Shown here: piece by piece, positions 9,376 through 18,771 of the stretch
Numbering within the stretch: position 1 is the first letter of the stretch
How the letters are laid out: each line of letters begins with the position of its first letter
NCBI RefSeq assembly: GCF_005771405.1
Contig: NZ_VAUA01000006.1
Coordinates: 21,251 to 85,250 of the forward strand
From: Parasedimentitalea maritima
Lineage (GTDB): Bacteria > Pseudomonadota > Alphaproteobacteria > Rhodobacterales > Rhodobacteraceae
DNA: 64,000 bases
Direction: 5' to 3'
Translations under genes and position numbers: made by a program
Notes under the pieces: generated by a model
Databases searched by the model: none
Told to the model about the DNA's origin: nothing
Seen by the model: only the letters and a program-made list of their open reading frames with translations

Positions 9376-9981
9376 ATGAACCAAATGGCATTGCTACGTC
9401 TCTTGCTTTTGTCACTTCTAGTGACGGTGTTTTTGCCTCAAGCCGGATGGACGCAAACGGAGGGTCCTTCTCAGGAGACCAGTGAATATGGTGACAAAGG
9501 TCCCGACAATGAGGCGCATGATGACGATGTTCCTGGGCTACGCGATGCAAGTCAGGTGGTAGCACAACTGGCTGATATTTCAGCACTATGTAAGGGGGCC
9601 GATGTCTATGCAATCGATTGTCTCGCAGAGCGCTTGGAAGCGCTAGAAAAGGAGATGCACTCTTTGGGTGGATTTGGCGAAGCGCGGCGCATTCTCAGGG
9701 AGACCGCGTCGCAACTGGAACAAATTACGCAGGACAATTTAGACCAAGACCAATCCAGGGCCCGAATGCAAACAGCAGATGGAAGCCAGCGTTCAACACG
9801 GCCGTTGGCTGCTGTATCCCCTACCCGGCAACGCCAAGCGCTATCACAAGCAGTCGCAGTGCTGGCTGAGGCCGAAACCCAACTATTGCGTGCGGCTGAA
9901 ACGTCAGCACGACGCGCGGTGCAATATCAACAAATTGCTGCGGCGCTAGGGTCTAACAAAGTTCTGTTACGCTCCAGCTGA
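9376..9981 (+). CDS. small secreted coiled-coil protein, function unknown
   Basis: Protein of about 201 residues with an N-terminal signal peptide (LLRLLLLSLLVTVFLPQAGW). The mature part is acidic at first and then helical, with coiled-coil character (the region ERLEALEKEMHSLGGFGEAR and an Ala/Glu/Gln-rich C-terminus). The start at 9376 was chosen because it leaves a normal signal peptide; an ATG at 9385 would do equally well. It follows the caspase-fold gene by 22 bases on the same strand and is probably co-transcribed. It converges with the M15 peptidase gene. No family is recognised. Confidence 0.65.
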   Translation: MNQMALLRLLLLSLLVTVFLPQAGWTQTEGPSQETSEYGDKGPDNEAHDDDVPGLRDASQVVAQLADISALCKGADVYAIDCLAERLEALEKEMHSLGGFGEARRILRETASQLEQITQDNLDQDQSRARMQTADGSQRSTRPLAAVSPTRQRQALSQAVAVLAEAETQLLRAAETSARRAVQYQQIAAALGSNKVLLRSS

Positions 9982-9987
9982 ACCGTG

Positions 9988-10824
9988 CTAAAGCTTTCCT
10001 TCTGCCAGCCATTGATCCAATTGGCGGCGACTGATTTCAAAATGCATGCTATCTTCACGCCGGAAACCAGCGCCCCAAACCCAGCCTTCATCGTTGAAAA
10101 AATCGGCGATGATGGTCAGGCCCAGTTGCGTTTTACCATCTGTAAAATTGTCCAATTGCCCGTCAATATTAAGATCAACTGCAAGTCCATAACTGTGCGT
10201 CGATAGCGAATTTTGTGTGCCACGAATACGACGCACGCAAAGCGCGCCAGCAGTGTTGATGCGGCTATACAAGTCGGGGTCAGCTGAGCGGATATTTTCA
10301 AACACCACTTGCAGGCTGGTGATTGCAGGTTGCAGCATACTAACGCGAATGGGCCCAACCTGGGTTGTGACCAGCTTTTCCTTCAGTTCAGGGTTGGTCA
10401 TGGGCTGACAGTTGTCATTCAAATCTGGGCGCGGACGGCCCAATTTTTCAGACAAGTAAGACCCCCCCGCGACACGTAATCCGTGATTGACGTTCAATCG
10501 GTCGGCAATCAGCACCACCTGTGCATAATCCAGATCGGCACCTTCGGTCTGGTCCCAGATTGCGCGTTCACCATCCTCATCTGCTGTGGCTGGTGCCCCA
10601 CCGCCGCCACCAATAGGCAACCGAGCCACCTCACTTTTCAACTCAGATAGACGCCCCTGCAAATCTTCGATTTGCTGGCGCAGCATTTCTATTTCAATCC
10701 GAGCGGTAGAATCGACCGCCGCTCCTTCAAACCCTTCTTCAGACAATGCCCATTTCAAGGCAAACCAGATGCCAGGCAATAACATCAGGGCAACGGCAAT
10801 AATAATTGCAGGTAAAACGCGCAT
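9988..10824 (-). CDS. membrane-anchored M15-family peptidoglycan peptidase
   Basis: Protein of 278 residues with one N-terminal membrane helix (about 5-24), a short coiled coil (EIEMLRQQIEDLQGRLSELK) and a C-terminal M15 (VanY/CwlK-like) zinc peptidase domain. The zinc site is intact: STHSYGLAVDLN gives the SxHxxGxAxD motif and DSMHFE gives the second His. Such enzymes cut peptide stems of peptidoglycan, so the likely role is wall remodelling in the periplasm, perhaps to let the T6SS or the OmpA proteins through. The start is backed by a GAGGA ribosome site. It is divergent from the OmpA-ppkA pair and converges with the small secreted protein gene. Confidence 0.8.
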   Translation of the reverse strand: MRVLPAIIIAVALMLLPGIWFALKWALSEEGFEGAAVDSTARIEIEMLRQQIEDLQGRLSELKSEVARLPIGGGGGAPATADEDGERAIWDQTEGADLDYAQVVLIADRLNVNHGLRVAGGSYLSEKLGRPRPDLNDNCQPMTNPELKEKLVTTQVGPIRVSMLQPAITSLQVVFENIRSADPDLYSRINTAGALCVRRIRGTQNSLSTHSYGLAVDLNIDGQLDNFTDGKTQLGLTIIADFFNDEGWVWGAGFRREDSMHFEISRRQLDQWLAEGKL

Positions 10825-11004
10825 AGGGTCCTCACACTTAATATTGCCAATTCAGCCCGTTTCAGCGTTGCGAGTAAAGCCTTTCGTGAGAATACGGAAA
10901 AAAACCTTGCCTTTGGAAATTGCAACTACCTCGTCAAAGGCATTGGCAGGGTCCCGGTGGTGGTATAAGCTGATGATTGTAACTTTTTTAGTGGGAGATG
11001 TGTT

Positions 11005-11586
11005 GTGGTCCGTCTCAACGTCTTATTTTCTAGTTTACTAATAGCCGGCCTTGGATCCGCTCCTATCGCCCTGGCTCAAACTGCGAGTGAACTTTCAGTC
11101 GAAGAAATCACTGCCGCCTTCAAAAAGCAAAAAACCCGTGGGCTGATCATCGTACCAGCAACGACAGACGCTGGCGTCACTGAGGCCAATACGGAGGAAA
11201 CGGCAACTGTCGCCGCCGCTGCCTCAGAAGACTATGAACCGGTTGATCGGCAATCCCAGATCAACGTGCAGATCTCTTTTGATTTTGACAGCGCTGCCTT
11301 GCGCCCCGATCAACAACCAAAATTGGTCAATATGTGCAAATCCATGCAACTTCTGGAAGGTACAGTGTTTCAAATCATTGGCCATACAGACAGCTCAGGT
11401 TCAACCTCTTATAATGAACGACTTTCGTTGTTGCGGGCACAAGAAGTGCGGCGTCATCTAATTTCGTCCTGCGGGGTAGATGAGAATATGCTCAACGCAA
11501 TTGGCATGGGTGAAACGGCTCCATTTGATGATGCCGACCCACGTGGCGACATCAATCGTCGGGTTGAATTCCAAGCTCTTGGCTAG
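11005..11586 (+). CDS. OmpA-domain periplasmic protein
   Basis: Protein of 193 residues with a signal peptide (about 1-24, SAPIALAQ), a low-complexity Ala/Thr/Glu stretch and a C-terminal OmpA/MotB peptidoglycan-binding domain (about 85-192: SFDFDSAALRPDQ, IIGHTDSSGSTSYNERLS, NRRVEFQ). It lacks a beta-barrel, so it is a soluble peptidoglycan-associated protein. The start is GTG with a GGGAG ribosome site 7 bases upstream. The ppkA kinase gene follows 45 bases later, probably in the same transcript. OmpA-type proteins commonly accompany T6SS clusters as wall anchors. Confidence 0.85.
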   Translation: MVRLNVLFSSLLIAGLGSAPIALAQTASELSVEEITAAFKKQKTRGLIIVPATTDAGVTEANTEETATVAAAASEDYEPVDRQSQINVQISFDFDSAALRPDQQPKLVNMCKSMQLLEGTVFQIIGHTDSSGSTSYNERLSLLRAQEVRRHLISSCGVDENMLNAIGMGETAPFDDADPRGDINRRVEFQALG

Positions 11587-11631
11587 GCTCTCGCGCGTTA
11601 CTGACGCTATTTATACGCCGGGGAGGGCGTC

Positions 11632-13779
11632 ATGATGGATTCTCGCCCCGGTGACTTGTTTCAGCCTGGTGACTTGTTGAACAATACCTATCGCATCGAA
11701 GCCCTTTTGGGCCGCGGTGGGACATCAGATGTCTACAAGGCACGTTCGGAGATATCAGGAAATCTGGTAGCGCTGAAGGTTCTAAAACAGGAATTGGCCG
11801 GCAACGAAGACTTCACTGTGCTGATGGCCCGCGAAGAGAATATTCGCGAGATCCGCCATGATGCAGTTGTCAGGTATTCTGAAAACCACCGAACCCCGGA
11901 TGGTCACATCTATCTGTTGATGGACTTCATTGATGGTCCGGGCTTGGATAGGAAACTAAAGCAAGGCCCTATGTTGGCCGAGGATTTGCTTATTGTCTGT
12001 CGCCGGGTAGCCGAAGGGTTACAGGCAGCACACTCCCGCAACATTGTTCACCGAGACCTCAGTCCGGATAATATCATCCTGCGTGGCGGGGATCCCTCGC
12101 AAGCAGTGATTATTGATTTTGGTATCGCCAAAGACACTAACCCCGGCGCCCAAACCATCGTTGGCAATGAATTTGCCGGCAAATACTCTTATGCTGCTCC
12201 AGAACAGATGAGCGGCAACACTGACGCCCGTGCGGATATCTATTCTTTAGGGGCATTATTGCTGGCCAATTTTCGCGGAGCGGCTCCCAATCTGGGGTCC
12301 AACCCGATGGAGGTGGTTGAAAATAAACAGAAACCTCTGGACACTTCAGGCGTTCCGCAACCCCTTAAGGGGTTGATTGATCGAATGTGTGCCCCCGATG
12401 CAGATCAGCGTCTGGCAAGTGCAAGTGCCGTTTTGGCCTATCTTGATGAACCCCAATCCGAAGCGCCCATAGACATGGAAACTCCTGTCGAGGAGACACC
12501 AGACGAGGCAACAGTGATTGCTTTTCCCACAGAAAAGCCCGCTATCAAACCCTCTGCCCCTGCACCCAAACAACCCTCTCGCGGGCCAAAAATCGCGGTT
12601 GGTCTGGCGGCAGTTCTAATAGTCTCCGCCGCTGGCGGCTATTTCTCTGGCCTGTTTGATGATTTCCTTCCATCGCCATATCCCTCAGCAGACCCCTATA
12701 CACTGATCGTGGAAAAACTTCCGGAAAACGCCGCGCAGGCTGTTGGATATATGCCGTCCGAGAACACCCGCGAGGCACTGAGCAAACTGGCTGACAGTGA
12801 AGAGGTATCTCTGGCCTCTGGTGAGATTGCCGACAGCTGGGGGCAGGACGTGATTGCAAGCTTACAGCCGCTGGAAGAACTAGAAGAATGGCGTTTTGTG
12901 GTTTCCAACAATAAGGCCAGACTGACCGGCACAACTAATGATGCCGACTTATTGGCTCGACTAAATGCTGTTTTTAGATCGGGACTGCCCGGGGCTCTGG
13001 AAGGCAAAGCTGACATCTCTTTTGTGTTGCCAATTCTACCTGTGGACGATGTCCGCTCCATTTTGCAGACCCAATCGGATTGCGGTTTGTTGCAAGCCCC
13101 GCTGAGCGGTTCGGTCGAAGGATATGGCCCCAACGATTCAATCACCATTGCCGGCCAAGTAGCCGAGACCGCCACACGGGTTAATCTGTTTGACGCCCTG
13201 CGTGCCCTGGCTGGAGAACGTAAAGTGGTGTTGGATCTTGAGGTTTTGAACCCAACCCTTTGCCTGATCGAGCAACATTTGCCCAAGGCCCCATCTGGCG
13301 CCGCAACGGTGGCCTTTACCGTCGGCGATCGCAACGAGCCAAACCCTTCGGGACGGTTTTTTGTTGGTGAAAACCCGGTGATTGATGTGGTGTTGCCGCC
13401 TGAGATGACCTCTGGCTTCCTAACAGTGTCTATCCTTGATGTTTCGGGTAACGTGTTTCATTTGTTGCCAAATATATCGCGCCCTGACAGCTCTATCGAG
13501 ACATTGCGCAATGGACGTGACGGCGAAGTTCGAGTTCGGGTGGCATTTGGCTTGGATGCGTCGTCCACTGGAGGCGGTATTGCGTTTAGAGTCGATGACA
13601 GTTCACTTGGCAAAAGCAAAATCCTAGTTCTGCACTCGTCATTGCCACTGTTCGACGGTATGCGCCCAACATCCGAGAGCGCAGTGGGTTTTGCTGAAGC
13701 CTTGCAAACCAGTTTCGAAACGGATGCAGGTCGCATTTTGTCGCTGGATAGCAAGTTGCTGATTACGGCCCGTCCCTGA
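11632..13779 (+). CDS. ppkA: T6SS-type transmembrane Ser/Thr kinase with DUF4384-like ectodomain
   Basis: Protein of 715 residues. The N-terminal Hanks-type kinase (about 15-275) has a Gly loop (LGRGGTSDVYK), the VALK Lys (K49), HRDLSPDN (D142, N147) and DFG (D162), so it should be active. After a Pro-rich linker there is one membrane helix (about 320-340) and a periplasmic region. That region holds a BON-like segment with two Cys (near CGLLQAPLSG and NPTLCLIEQHL) and a C-terminal DUF4384-like domain (NVFHLLPN to LRPT-like SESAVGF). PpkA kinases trigger T6SS firing by phosphorylating FHA proteins in Pseudomonas; the FHA protein and the opposing phosphatase are both encoded nearby. The same two periplasmic modules recur in the TonB-position protein of the right flank. 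Confidence 0.88.
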   Translation: MMDSRPGDLFQPGDLLNNTYRIEALLGRGGTSDVYKARSEISGNLVALKVLKQELAGNEDFTVLMAREENIREIRHDAVVRYSENHRTPDGHIYLLMDFIDGPGLDRKLKQGPMLAEDLLIVCRRVAEGLQAAHSRNIVHRDLSPDNIILRGGDPSQAVIIDFGIAKDTNPGAQTIVGNEFAGKYSYAAPEQMSGNTDARADIYSLGALLLANFRGAAPNLGSNPMEVVENKQKPLDTSGVPQPLKGLIDRMCAPDADQRLASASAVLAYLDEPQSEAPIDMETPVEETPDEATVIAFPTEKPAIKPSAPAPKQPSRGPKIAVGLAAVLIVSAAGGYFSGLFDDFLPSPYPSADPYTLIVEKLPENAAQAVGYMPSENTREALSKLADSEEVSLASGEIADSWGQDVIASLQPLEELEEWRFVVSNNKARLTGTTNDADLLARLNAVFRSGLPGALEGKADISFVLPILPVDDVRSILQTQSDCGLLQAPLSGSVEGYGPNDSITIAGQVAETATRVNLFDALRALAGERKVVLDLEVLNPTLCLIEQHLPKAPSGAATVAFTVGDRNEPNPSGRFFVGENPVIDVVLPPEMTSGFLTVSILDVSGNVFHLLPNISRPDSSIETLRNGRDGEVRVRVAFGLDASSTGGGIAFRVDDSSLGKSKILVLHSSLPLFDGMRPTSESAVGFAEALQTSFETDAGRILSLDSKLLITARP

Positions 13780-13805
13780 CGCGGAACGTGTTTGAAATTA
13801 TCGTG

Positions 13806-14528
13806 TTACAACACATCCACGACAATGGCCGAAATATTGTCAGCACCACCGCCCGCTAGAGCGACCTGCACCAGCCTCTCAACCACGGTTTCAATTGGGG
13901 TCGTACCAAGAATATCCTGCAACATAGCAAATGTAGCATATTTGGTTAACCCATCCGAACAGATCAGAAACCGATCTCCAGATTGAGCTTGACCGCGGAT
14001 TTTGTCCAATTCCAGTTCATCACCAACGCCCACTGCGCGGGTTATTGCGTTGGATTGCGGATGCTGTTCGGCTTCGTCCCAGGTCATTCTACCGGCCAGT
14101 ACATATTCGGCCACAGATGAATGATCCGTAGTCAGCATTTCAATGAGGCCATTTCGCAACCGATAAATGCGACTGTCACCGGCCCAAAGCCCGACGAAAT
14201 GCCCATTTGCCATCATCAGTGCTACAACCGTCGCTCCAATCACTCCAGAACCGCGCGCTTCAGCTTCGGCTCGGATTAACCGATGAGCCCCACAAATAGC
14301 ATCACGCAGGGCATGCATACGCGCGGCGGGATCTAGCCCCAGCGGAATCATTGCCACTGCATCGGCCACCGCCTGACTGGCAAAGTCGCCAGCCTGATGC
14401 CCCCCCATGCCATCTGCAACCAACCATATGTTGTGATCCGGAAGCGCCAGAACGGCGTCTTCGTTTACTTTACGCTTCAGCCCCACATGTGTCTGCACTG
14501 TGTAGCGATAGTTGTGCGATTGGCTCAT
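13806..14528 (-). CDS. pppA: PP2C-type Ser/Thr phosphatase of the T6SS
   Basis: Protein phosphatase of 240 residues (PPM/PP2C family) expected to reverse PpkA phosphorylation and silence the T6SS. The metal-binding residues are visible in NEDAVLAL, WLVADGMGGHQAGD, LICSDGLTKY and GGADNISAIVV. It is the last gene of the T6SS operon, overlaps tagF by four bases (ATGA) and converges with ppkA with only about 26 bases between stop codons. TagF and PppA together form the usual post-translational brake of the system. Confidence 0.93.
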   Translation of the reverse strand: MSQSHNYRYTVQTHVGLKRKVNEDAVLALPDHNIWLVADGMGGHQAGDFASQAVADAVAMIPLGLDPAARMHALRDAICGAHRLIRAEAEARGSGVIGATVVALMMANGHFVGLWAGDSRIYRLRNGLIEMLTTDHSSVAEYVLAGRMTWDEAEQHPQSNAITRAVGVGDELELDKIRGQAQSGDRFLICSDGLTKYATFAMLQDILGTTPIETVVERLVQVALAGGGADNISAIVVDVL

Positions 14529-15211
14529 AGCGGTCGTGCCTCGCTCCAGATTGGCGCCGCCAGATCGAACAGCCCCATCGCGGCGTTTCCGCGAGGCAAT
14601 CCCTGACTAATCATCAAGCGCGGGACGCCGTCCAAAATGGTTGTCCAAAGACTGGCACCGCTGAACTTTTGCCCCAACAAATCCCCAGCCAAAAGGCTGG
14701 GTAACGCCGCCGTACTGTCTGCTCCCGTCATGACCATACAGCCCTCGGCCCCACGCAAAGGTGGATGCACGCGCGGTGCGGGAATAGGTATTTCGGCCAG
14801 ATCGCTGGCCAGTTTATCACGTGTCATACTGTCCTCCAGTGCTGCCAGTGCCAGATCTTCCAACCTTTCAAAAAGTGCAGATTCAGCCAAGTGTGCCAAT
14901 GCGGCCGGCCCTGGTGTGGGTAAGGCAGCCATCAACGTCAGCGGAAATCGCCGCCCAACCCGATCAACCGACGGCATCAGCACGCCAATCACTTTTTCTA
15001 CCCCCGCCAAACCGGGTGACAAAGTAAACCGCCAAATTGGGGCCGACATATAGTAGCCATCCCAGTACGGCCCATGAGAACCCTGCCCGGCCAAAAGCAC
15101 GCCTTGCAACCAATCATCCCAAACCCGCACAAATCCAGGCGCCGGCGCAATCCGGAAAAAGTCGCCAACTGATGGCATCTTACCAAAAGCTCCAAACCCC
15201 ATGGCCATCAC
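14525..15211 (-). CDS. tagF: T6SS regulatory protein TagF (ImpM family)
   Basis: Cytoplasmic protein of 228 residues of the TagF/ImpM family, a post-translational repressor of T6SS assembly. The family signature is clear at the N-terminus (FGAFGKMPSVGDFFRI, then FVRVWDDWLQ) and in the SPGLAGVEKVIGVLMPSVDRVGRRFPL segment. It overlaps tssM by four bases upstream and pppA by four bases downstream. In some Proteobacteria TagF and PppA are one polypeptide; here they are separate adjacent genes. Confidence 0.93.
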   Translation of the reverse strand: MMAMGFGAFGKMPSVGDFFRIAPAPGFVRVWDDWLQGVLLAGQGSHGPYWDGYYMSAPIWRFTLSPGLAGVEKVIGVLMPSVDRVGRRFPLTLMAALPTPGPAALAHLAESALFERLEDLALAALEDSMTRDKLASDLAEIPIPAPRVHPPLRGAEGCMVMTGADSTAALPSLLAGDLLGQKFSGASLWTTILDGVPRLMISQGLPRGNAAMGLFDLAAPIWSEARPL

Positions 15212-18200
15212 ATCGACTTGGGGCAGTTGAATTTTGCCATCGCTGGTAGCGCAAAGGGATTGATGACTGATCCCGACTGTAGCTCGAACAACGCCAGCCG
15301 ACCTCCTACGCGGAAATTGACCCGGCGACGGTCAGATACATTGGTGCGCCGCACCTCGGCTGCATCCAAAAGGCGGAACCAGGCCCAGGGTCCATCCCGT
15401 GACATGGTGTTTTCATTGTCACGTTTCTTGGGAGACAGCGTAATCCGCGCCAAGCCAACAGCCCCCGGCCAAGTCACGGCAACCGGAGTCGGCGCACCCG
15501 AGCGATGCCCATAGGCAACCTTTGACCCATCAATTTCCAGTAAAACCTCTTTGGCTTTGGGGTCCAGTGCTTTGGGCGTGATCTGAAATTGCACAGCAGG
15601 CGTTGGCCCTGTAGCAAAAAAGGCGTCGCGAATTTCAGCCGCATATTGCATCTGAACCAACACTGCGGGGCTGATCCCCAGATCAACGTCGTTGACCCGC
15701 TTCCAAGTCCAGGGACGAGTTCGAGTATCCACGTATTTCGCCAGGTTTTCATTGAAAAACCCATCGATCAGCCCACCGGGTGAAAACAGCTTGGCAAAAT
15801 CTGCCATTGCCACATCTGCCCTCGCCCGTCTGTTGAACGGATAACGATTGTCCAACGCTTGCGTGCAGAACGGTAGAACAGAGGCCTGCCATCGCGCATT
15901 GATCGACGCGCGGGTGCCCTCTGATGTGATACCCGACGACCCTGTAGAAATCTGCGAGGCCCAGCGTTGCACGGGACCGTCGACCCGAGAAGCGGATTGC
16001 TGAAACTGCAACAGCGCCTCACCACCAGTGGCGACACCACTAAACGACATTTTGTTCAGCTCTTGATAGACCAGTTGCAGCGTCACCATCAGGTCATCCA
16101 ACTGCGAAGGCTGTCCTTCTGGGCGTTGCACCAGATTGTGCAGCCATTGGAACCGCTCTTGAACATAGGATCCGGGCGGTTTTGGAGGAACGCCCCCAGT
16201 ATCGCCTGTGGATTTCACCAATGCTTCCAGCAGAATTTGACCCTGAATGGACAGATTTGACCGTGCTTCAATTGCGGCAACCTGTGAGGCCCCACCGGAC
16301 AGCGCCGAAGTATCCAGCGTCGCGCGTTCCGTAGCGAGGCTAGTTTCTTTGGACACCTCGGTCAGAATGTTGGTGATTGGTGACGTTGGTCCAGACAACA
16401 CATTGGTAACCTCAACCGCATGACTAAGGGATTCAAGAGGGATGATATCCACATCTCCCAAGAGTGTGTCATAGCGAGTGATGTAATCGTTGTAATACAG
16501 ATCCAACACGTCTCTGCTCAGTGCCAGTAACGCAGCGTTGCTCTGCTCCTCCTCGCTACGTTGTCCCAGCACCCAGGCTTCGCGTTGTACCCGTTCAGCA
16601 ACACTGACAGCTTCTGGCAGGAAGACATCGTGGAAGCCGTCATAAGTGAAAATTCCCTCAATACCTTCGTTCAAGGGCTTGCCCGAGCTCCGCACCAGCA
16701 CGCGCTTGACAGAAGGCCCACCAACTTCGGTTAGACGCCATTTTGGCAGGCTGGTTGCAGTGTTGGAATTGATGATGCCGTTGTAAACACGCTGTGCCAG
16801 CGGCAGCTCGGACAACAGTCCCTGAACCTGCGCAATCAGCGGCCCGTTCAGTGCCACTTCCTCCATCGGCTGCGTCAAGAGCGCGGTCATATGATCCATT
16901 AAATCGTTGCGGAGCTGCGCACGCGCAATGCCCGGATACGCCACCAGTTCCCAGTCGAGCCGCATCCATTCCTTAACCAGGTCCTGATTCATGGGGCCCT
17001 GCAGGCCCAGCATCAAATAGATTTTCAGTGCCTCATACAACAGATCAGGGTTGTTGATGTTGCCTGTAATCTGCTCCTCAAGGCGCACCAGTAACCTTGG
17101 CAGTAGTCGTTGGTTCAAGGCAGCACGGTAAGTCTGCGCTGCCTGAGTACCAACCACTTCGCCCTGATACAGCCCATAGGTCATTTCGCGTTCTGGTTTG
17201 GGGTCAGACAAAACTGGGTTGGCAGGCAGATCCCGCAACAAATTCAGCGCTGCAGCCACCGGAACCAGATCTGTATCCCCTACTGGGCTGGGTGGCAGCG
17301 TTGCTGCGGCGGCTTGGTAGGCCTCTACCTGGTCTTCGGCTTCCTCAATCAACTCTGCATTTTCGAGAAAAGAGTTCACCCACAAGCTACCCGTAGCCAA
17401 CGCAACCAGAATCGTTGCAGTGATTGCAATCCTCCGTGTCCAGCGATAGCGGCGTTCAACTTTGTCATCTGCGGACACTAGCCCCGCCTCGGGGAACATC
17501 ACACCTTCGAATAATCGGGTCAAAAAGAACGACCGCCCGGTGCCCTGCCCTGTCCCAATCGCCTGACGACCAATGCCAAAGGTCTGCGCCATGCCCAGCA
17601 TCAACCGGTCGATCGGCGTGCCTTCTTGCGTACCCGAGGCAAAATAAATCCCGCGCAACATCTGTCTTTGATCATAGCGATTATCCTGAAACACCTCGTT
17701 CAAGAAATCCCGGGCTACGGTCCGAACGGAGGCGACCTGAGCTGGGAAGCCAGCCACCAGCGCCCGGCGTTGATGATCTGTCTCGACCTGCATTTTTTCC
17801 AGCAGCTGCGCATTGAGTTGCCCTAGCAACAACGCAAATTCTTCGTCGAATCGGGCAATTGGAGGCTCGTCTTTCTTGCCCTTAGGCAAGGGCAGAGTGA
17901 ATCCCCACACCTGTTCACGGTCTTCTTTGCCCAATATGTCGTGAAATTCGCTGAACCCAGCAATCAGATCAGCCTTAGTGAACAACACATAGACCGGGAA
18001 CCGCACGCCCAGCTTTTCTCGCAGTTCAGACAATCGCCGCCTTACCGCCTGCGCATGCCCCTTTTGGGTAATCTCGTCCTGTAGTGATAGGTCCGACAGT
18101 GAAATCGCTATTATCGCCCCATTGATCGGCTGCCGCTTGCGGTACTTTTTGAGCAAGCCCAGAAAACCAATCCAGGCTGCATTATCCGCCTCAGCGTCGC

Positions 18201-18771
18201 TTTCCTGGGTGGTGTACCGGCCAGCGGTATCGATCAAGACTGCATCGTTGGTGAACCACCAATCGCAGTTTCGCGTGCCACCTACCCCGCCAATGGCTGC
18301 TTTGCCCAATTTTTCGGCCAGCGGAAACTGCAACCCGGAATTGACAATAGCCGTGGTCTTGCCTGCACCTGGTGGGCCGATCATCACATACCAGGGCAAA
18401 TCATTCAGGTGTCGTCTGCCATTTTTGGATTTGCGCAGCTCAACCATCGCCAGTTTGAACTTGCCGCGCAGCTCGCCGATTTCCTCGGCCAGCACGTCAT
18501 CTTCGCTAGTGTCCACAGACTCAGCAATTTCATCGGTCATCTCGCGGTCTTTGCGACGACGGCGCCAGAAAATTAGGATGATCAATAAAAGGAAGAACAC
18601 CCAGATCAAAGATATCGTGACAATGCGCGAAGTCACACTGTCAAATGGACGCCATGTTTCGCCACCAATTAGCGGGGCAAAGTACCAGACACAGGCAGAC
18701 AGAACCGCTGCAAAAATCAGTAACAACGAATAGATCGATTTGAACAGCGGTACGATATAACGGCGGATCAT
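15208..18771 (-). CDS. tssM: T6SS inner-membrane protein TssM (IcmF)
   Basis: Protein of 1187 residues of the IcmF/TssM family, the core of the T6SS membrane complex. Two N-terminal membrane helices (about 14-32 and 50-69) precede a cytoplasmic GTPase-like domain with an intact Walker A (GPPGAGKTT, residues 132-140). A third helix at about 438-458 leads into the long periplasmic part that ends in the IcmF/DUF1215 and C-terminal beta domains. It overlaps tssL by four bases and tagF by four bases. No tssJ lipoprotein gene exists in the cluster, so the periplasmic tip must contact the outer membrane in another way, as in other alphaproteobacterial systems. Confidence 0.95.
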   Translation of the reverse strand: MIRRYIVPLFKSIYSLLLIFAAVLSACVWYFAPLIGGETWRPFDSVTSRIVTISLIWVFFLLLIILIFWRRRRKDREMTDEIAESVDTSEDDVLAEEIGELRGKFKLAMVELRKSKNGRRHLNDLPWYVMIGPPGAGKTTAIVNSGLQFPLAEKLGKAAIGGVGGTRNCDWWFTNDAVLIDTAGRYTTQESDAEADNAAWIGFLGLLKKYRKRQPINGAIIAISLSDLSLQDEITQKGHAQAVRRRLSELREKLGVRFPVYVLFTKADLIAGFSEFHDILGKEDREQVWGFTLPLPKGKKDEPPIARFDEEFALLLGQLNAQLLEKMQVETDHQRRALVAGFPAQVASVRTVARDFLNEVFQDNRYDQRQMLRGIYFASGTQEGTPIDRLMLGMAQTFGIGRQAIGTGQGTGRSFFLTRLFEGVMFPEAGLVSADDKVERRYRWTRRIAITATILVALATGSLWVNSFLENAELIEEAEDQVEAYQAAAATLPPSPVGDTDLVPVAAALNLLRDLPANPVLSDPKPEREMTYGLYQGEVVGTQAAQTYRAALNQRLLPRLLVRLEEQITGNINNPDLLYEALKIYLMLGLQGPMNQDLVKEWMRLDWELVAYPGIARAQLRNDLMDHMTALLTQPMEEVALNGPLIAQVQGLLSELPLAQRVYNGIINSNTATSLPKWRLTEVGGPSVKRVLVRSSGKPLNEGIEGIFTYDGFHDVFLPEAVSVAERVQREAWVLGQRSEEEQSNAALLALSRDVLDLYYNDYITRYDTLLGDVDIIPLESLSHAVEVTNVLSGPTSPITNILTEVSKETSLATERATLDTSALSGGASQVAAIEARSNLSIQGQILLEALVKSTGDTGGVPPKPPGSYVQERFQWLHNLVQRPEGQPSQLDDLMVTLQLVYQELNKMSFSGVATGGEALLQFQQSASRVDGPVQRWASQISTGSSGITSEGTRASINARWQASVLPFCTQALDNRYPFNRRARADVAMADFAKLFSPGGLIDGFFNENLAKYVDTRTRPWTWKRVNDVDLGISPAVLVQMQYAAEIRDAFFATGPTPAVQFQITPKALDPKAKEVLLEIDGSKVAYGHRSGAPTPVAVTWPGAVGLARITLSPKKRDNENTMSRDGPWAWFRLLDAAEVRRTNVSDRRRVNFRVGGRLALFELQSGSVINPFALPAMAKFNCPKSM

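Noticed and set aside
18122-18733. 203-codon plus-strand open frame
   Set aside because: It lies opposite the well-supported tssM gene and its product is low-complexity Ser/Arg; it is a shadow frame.
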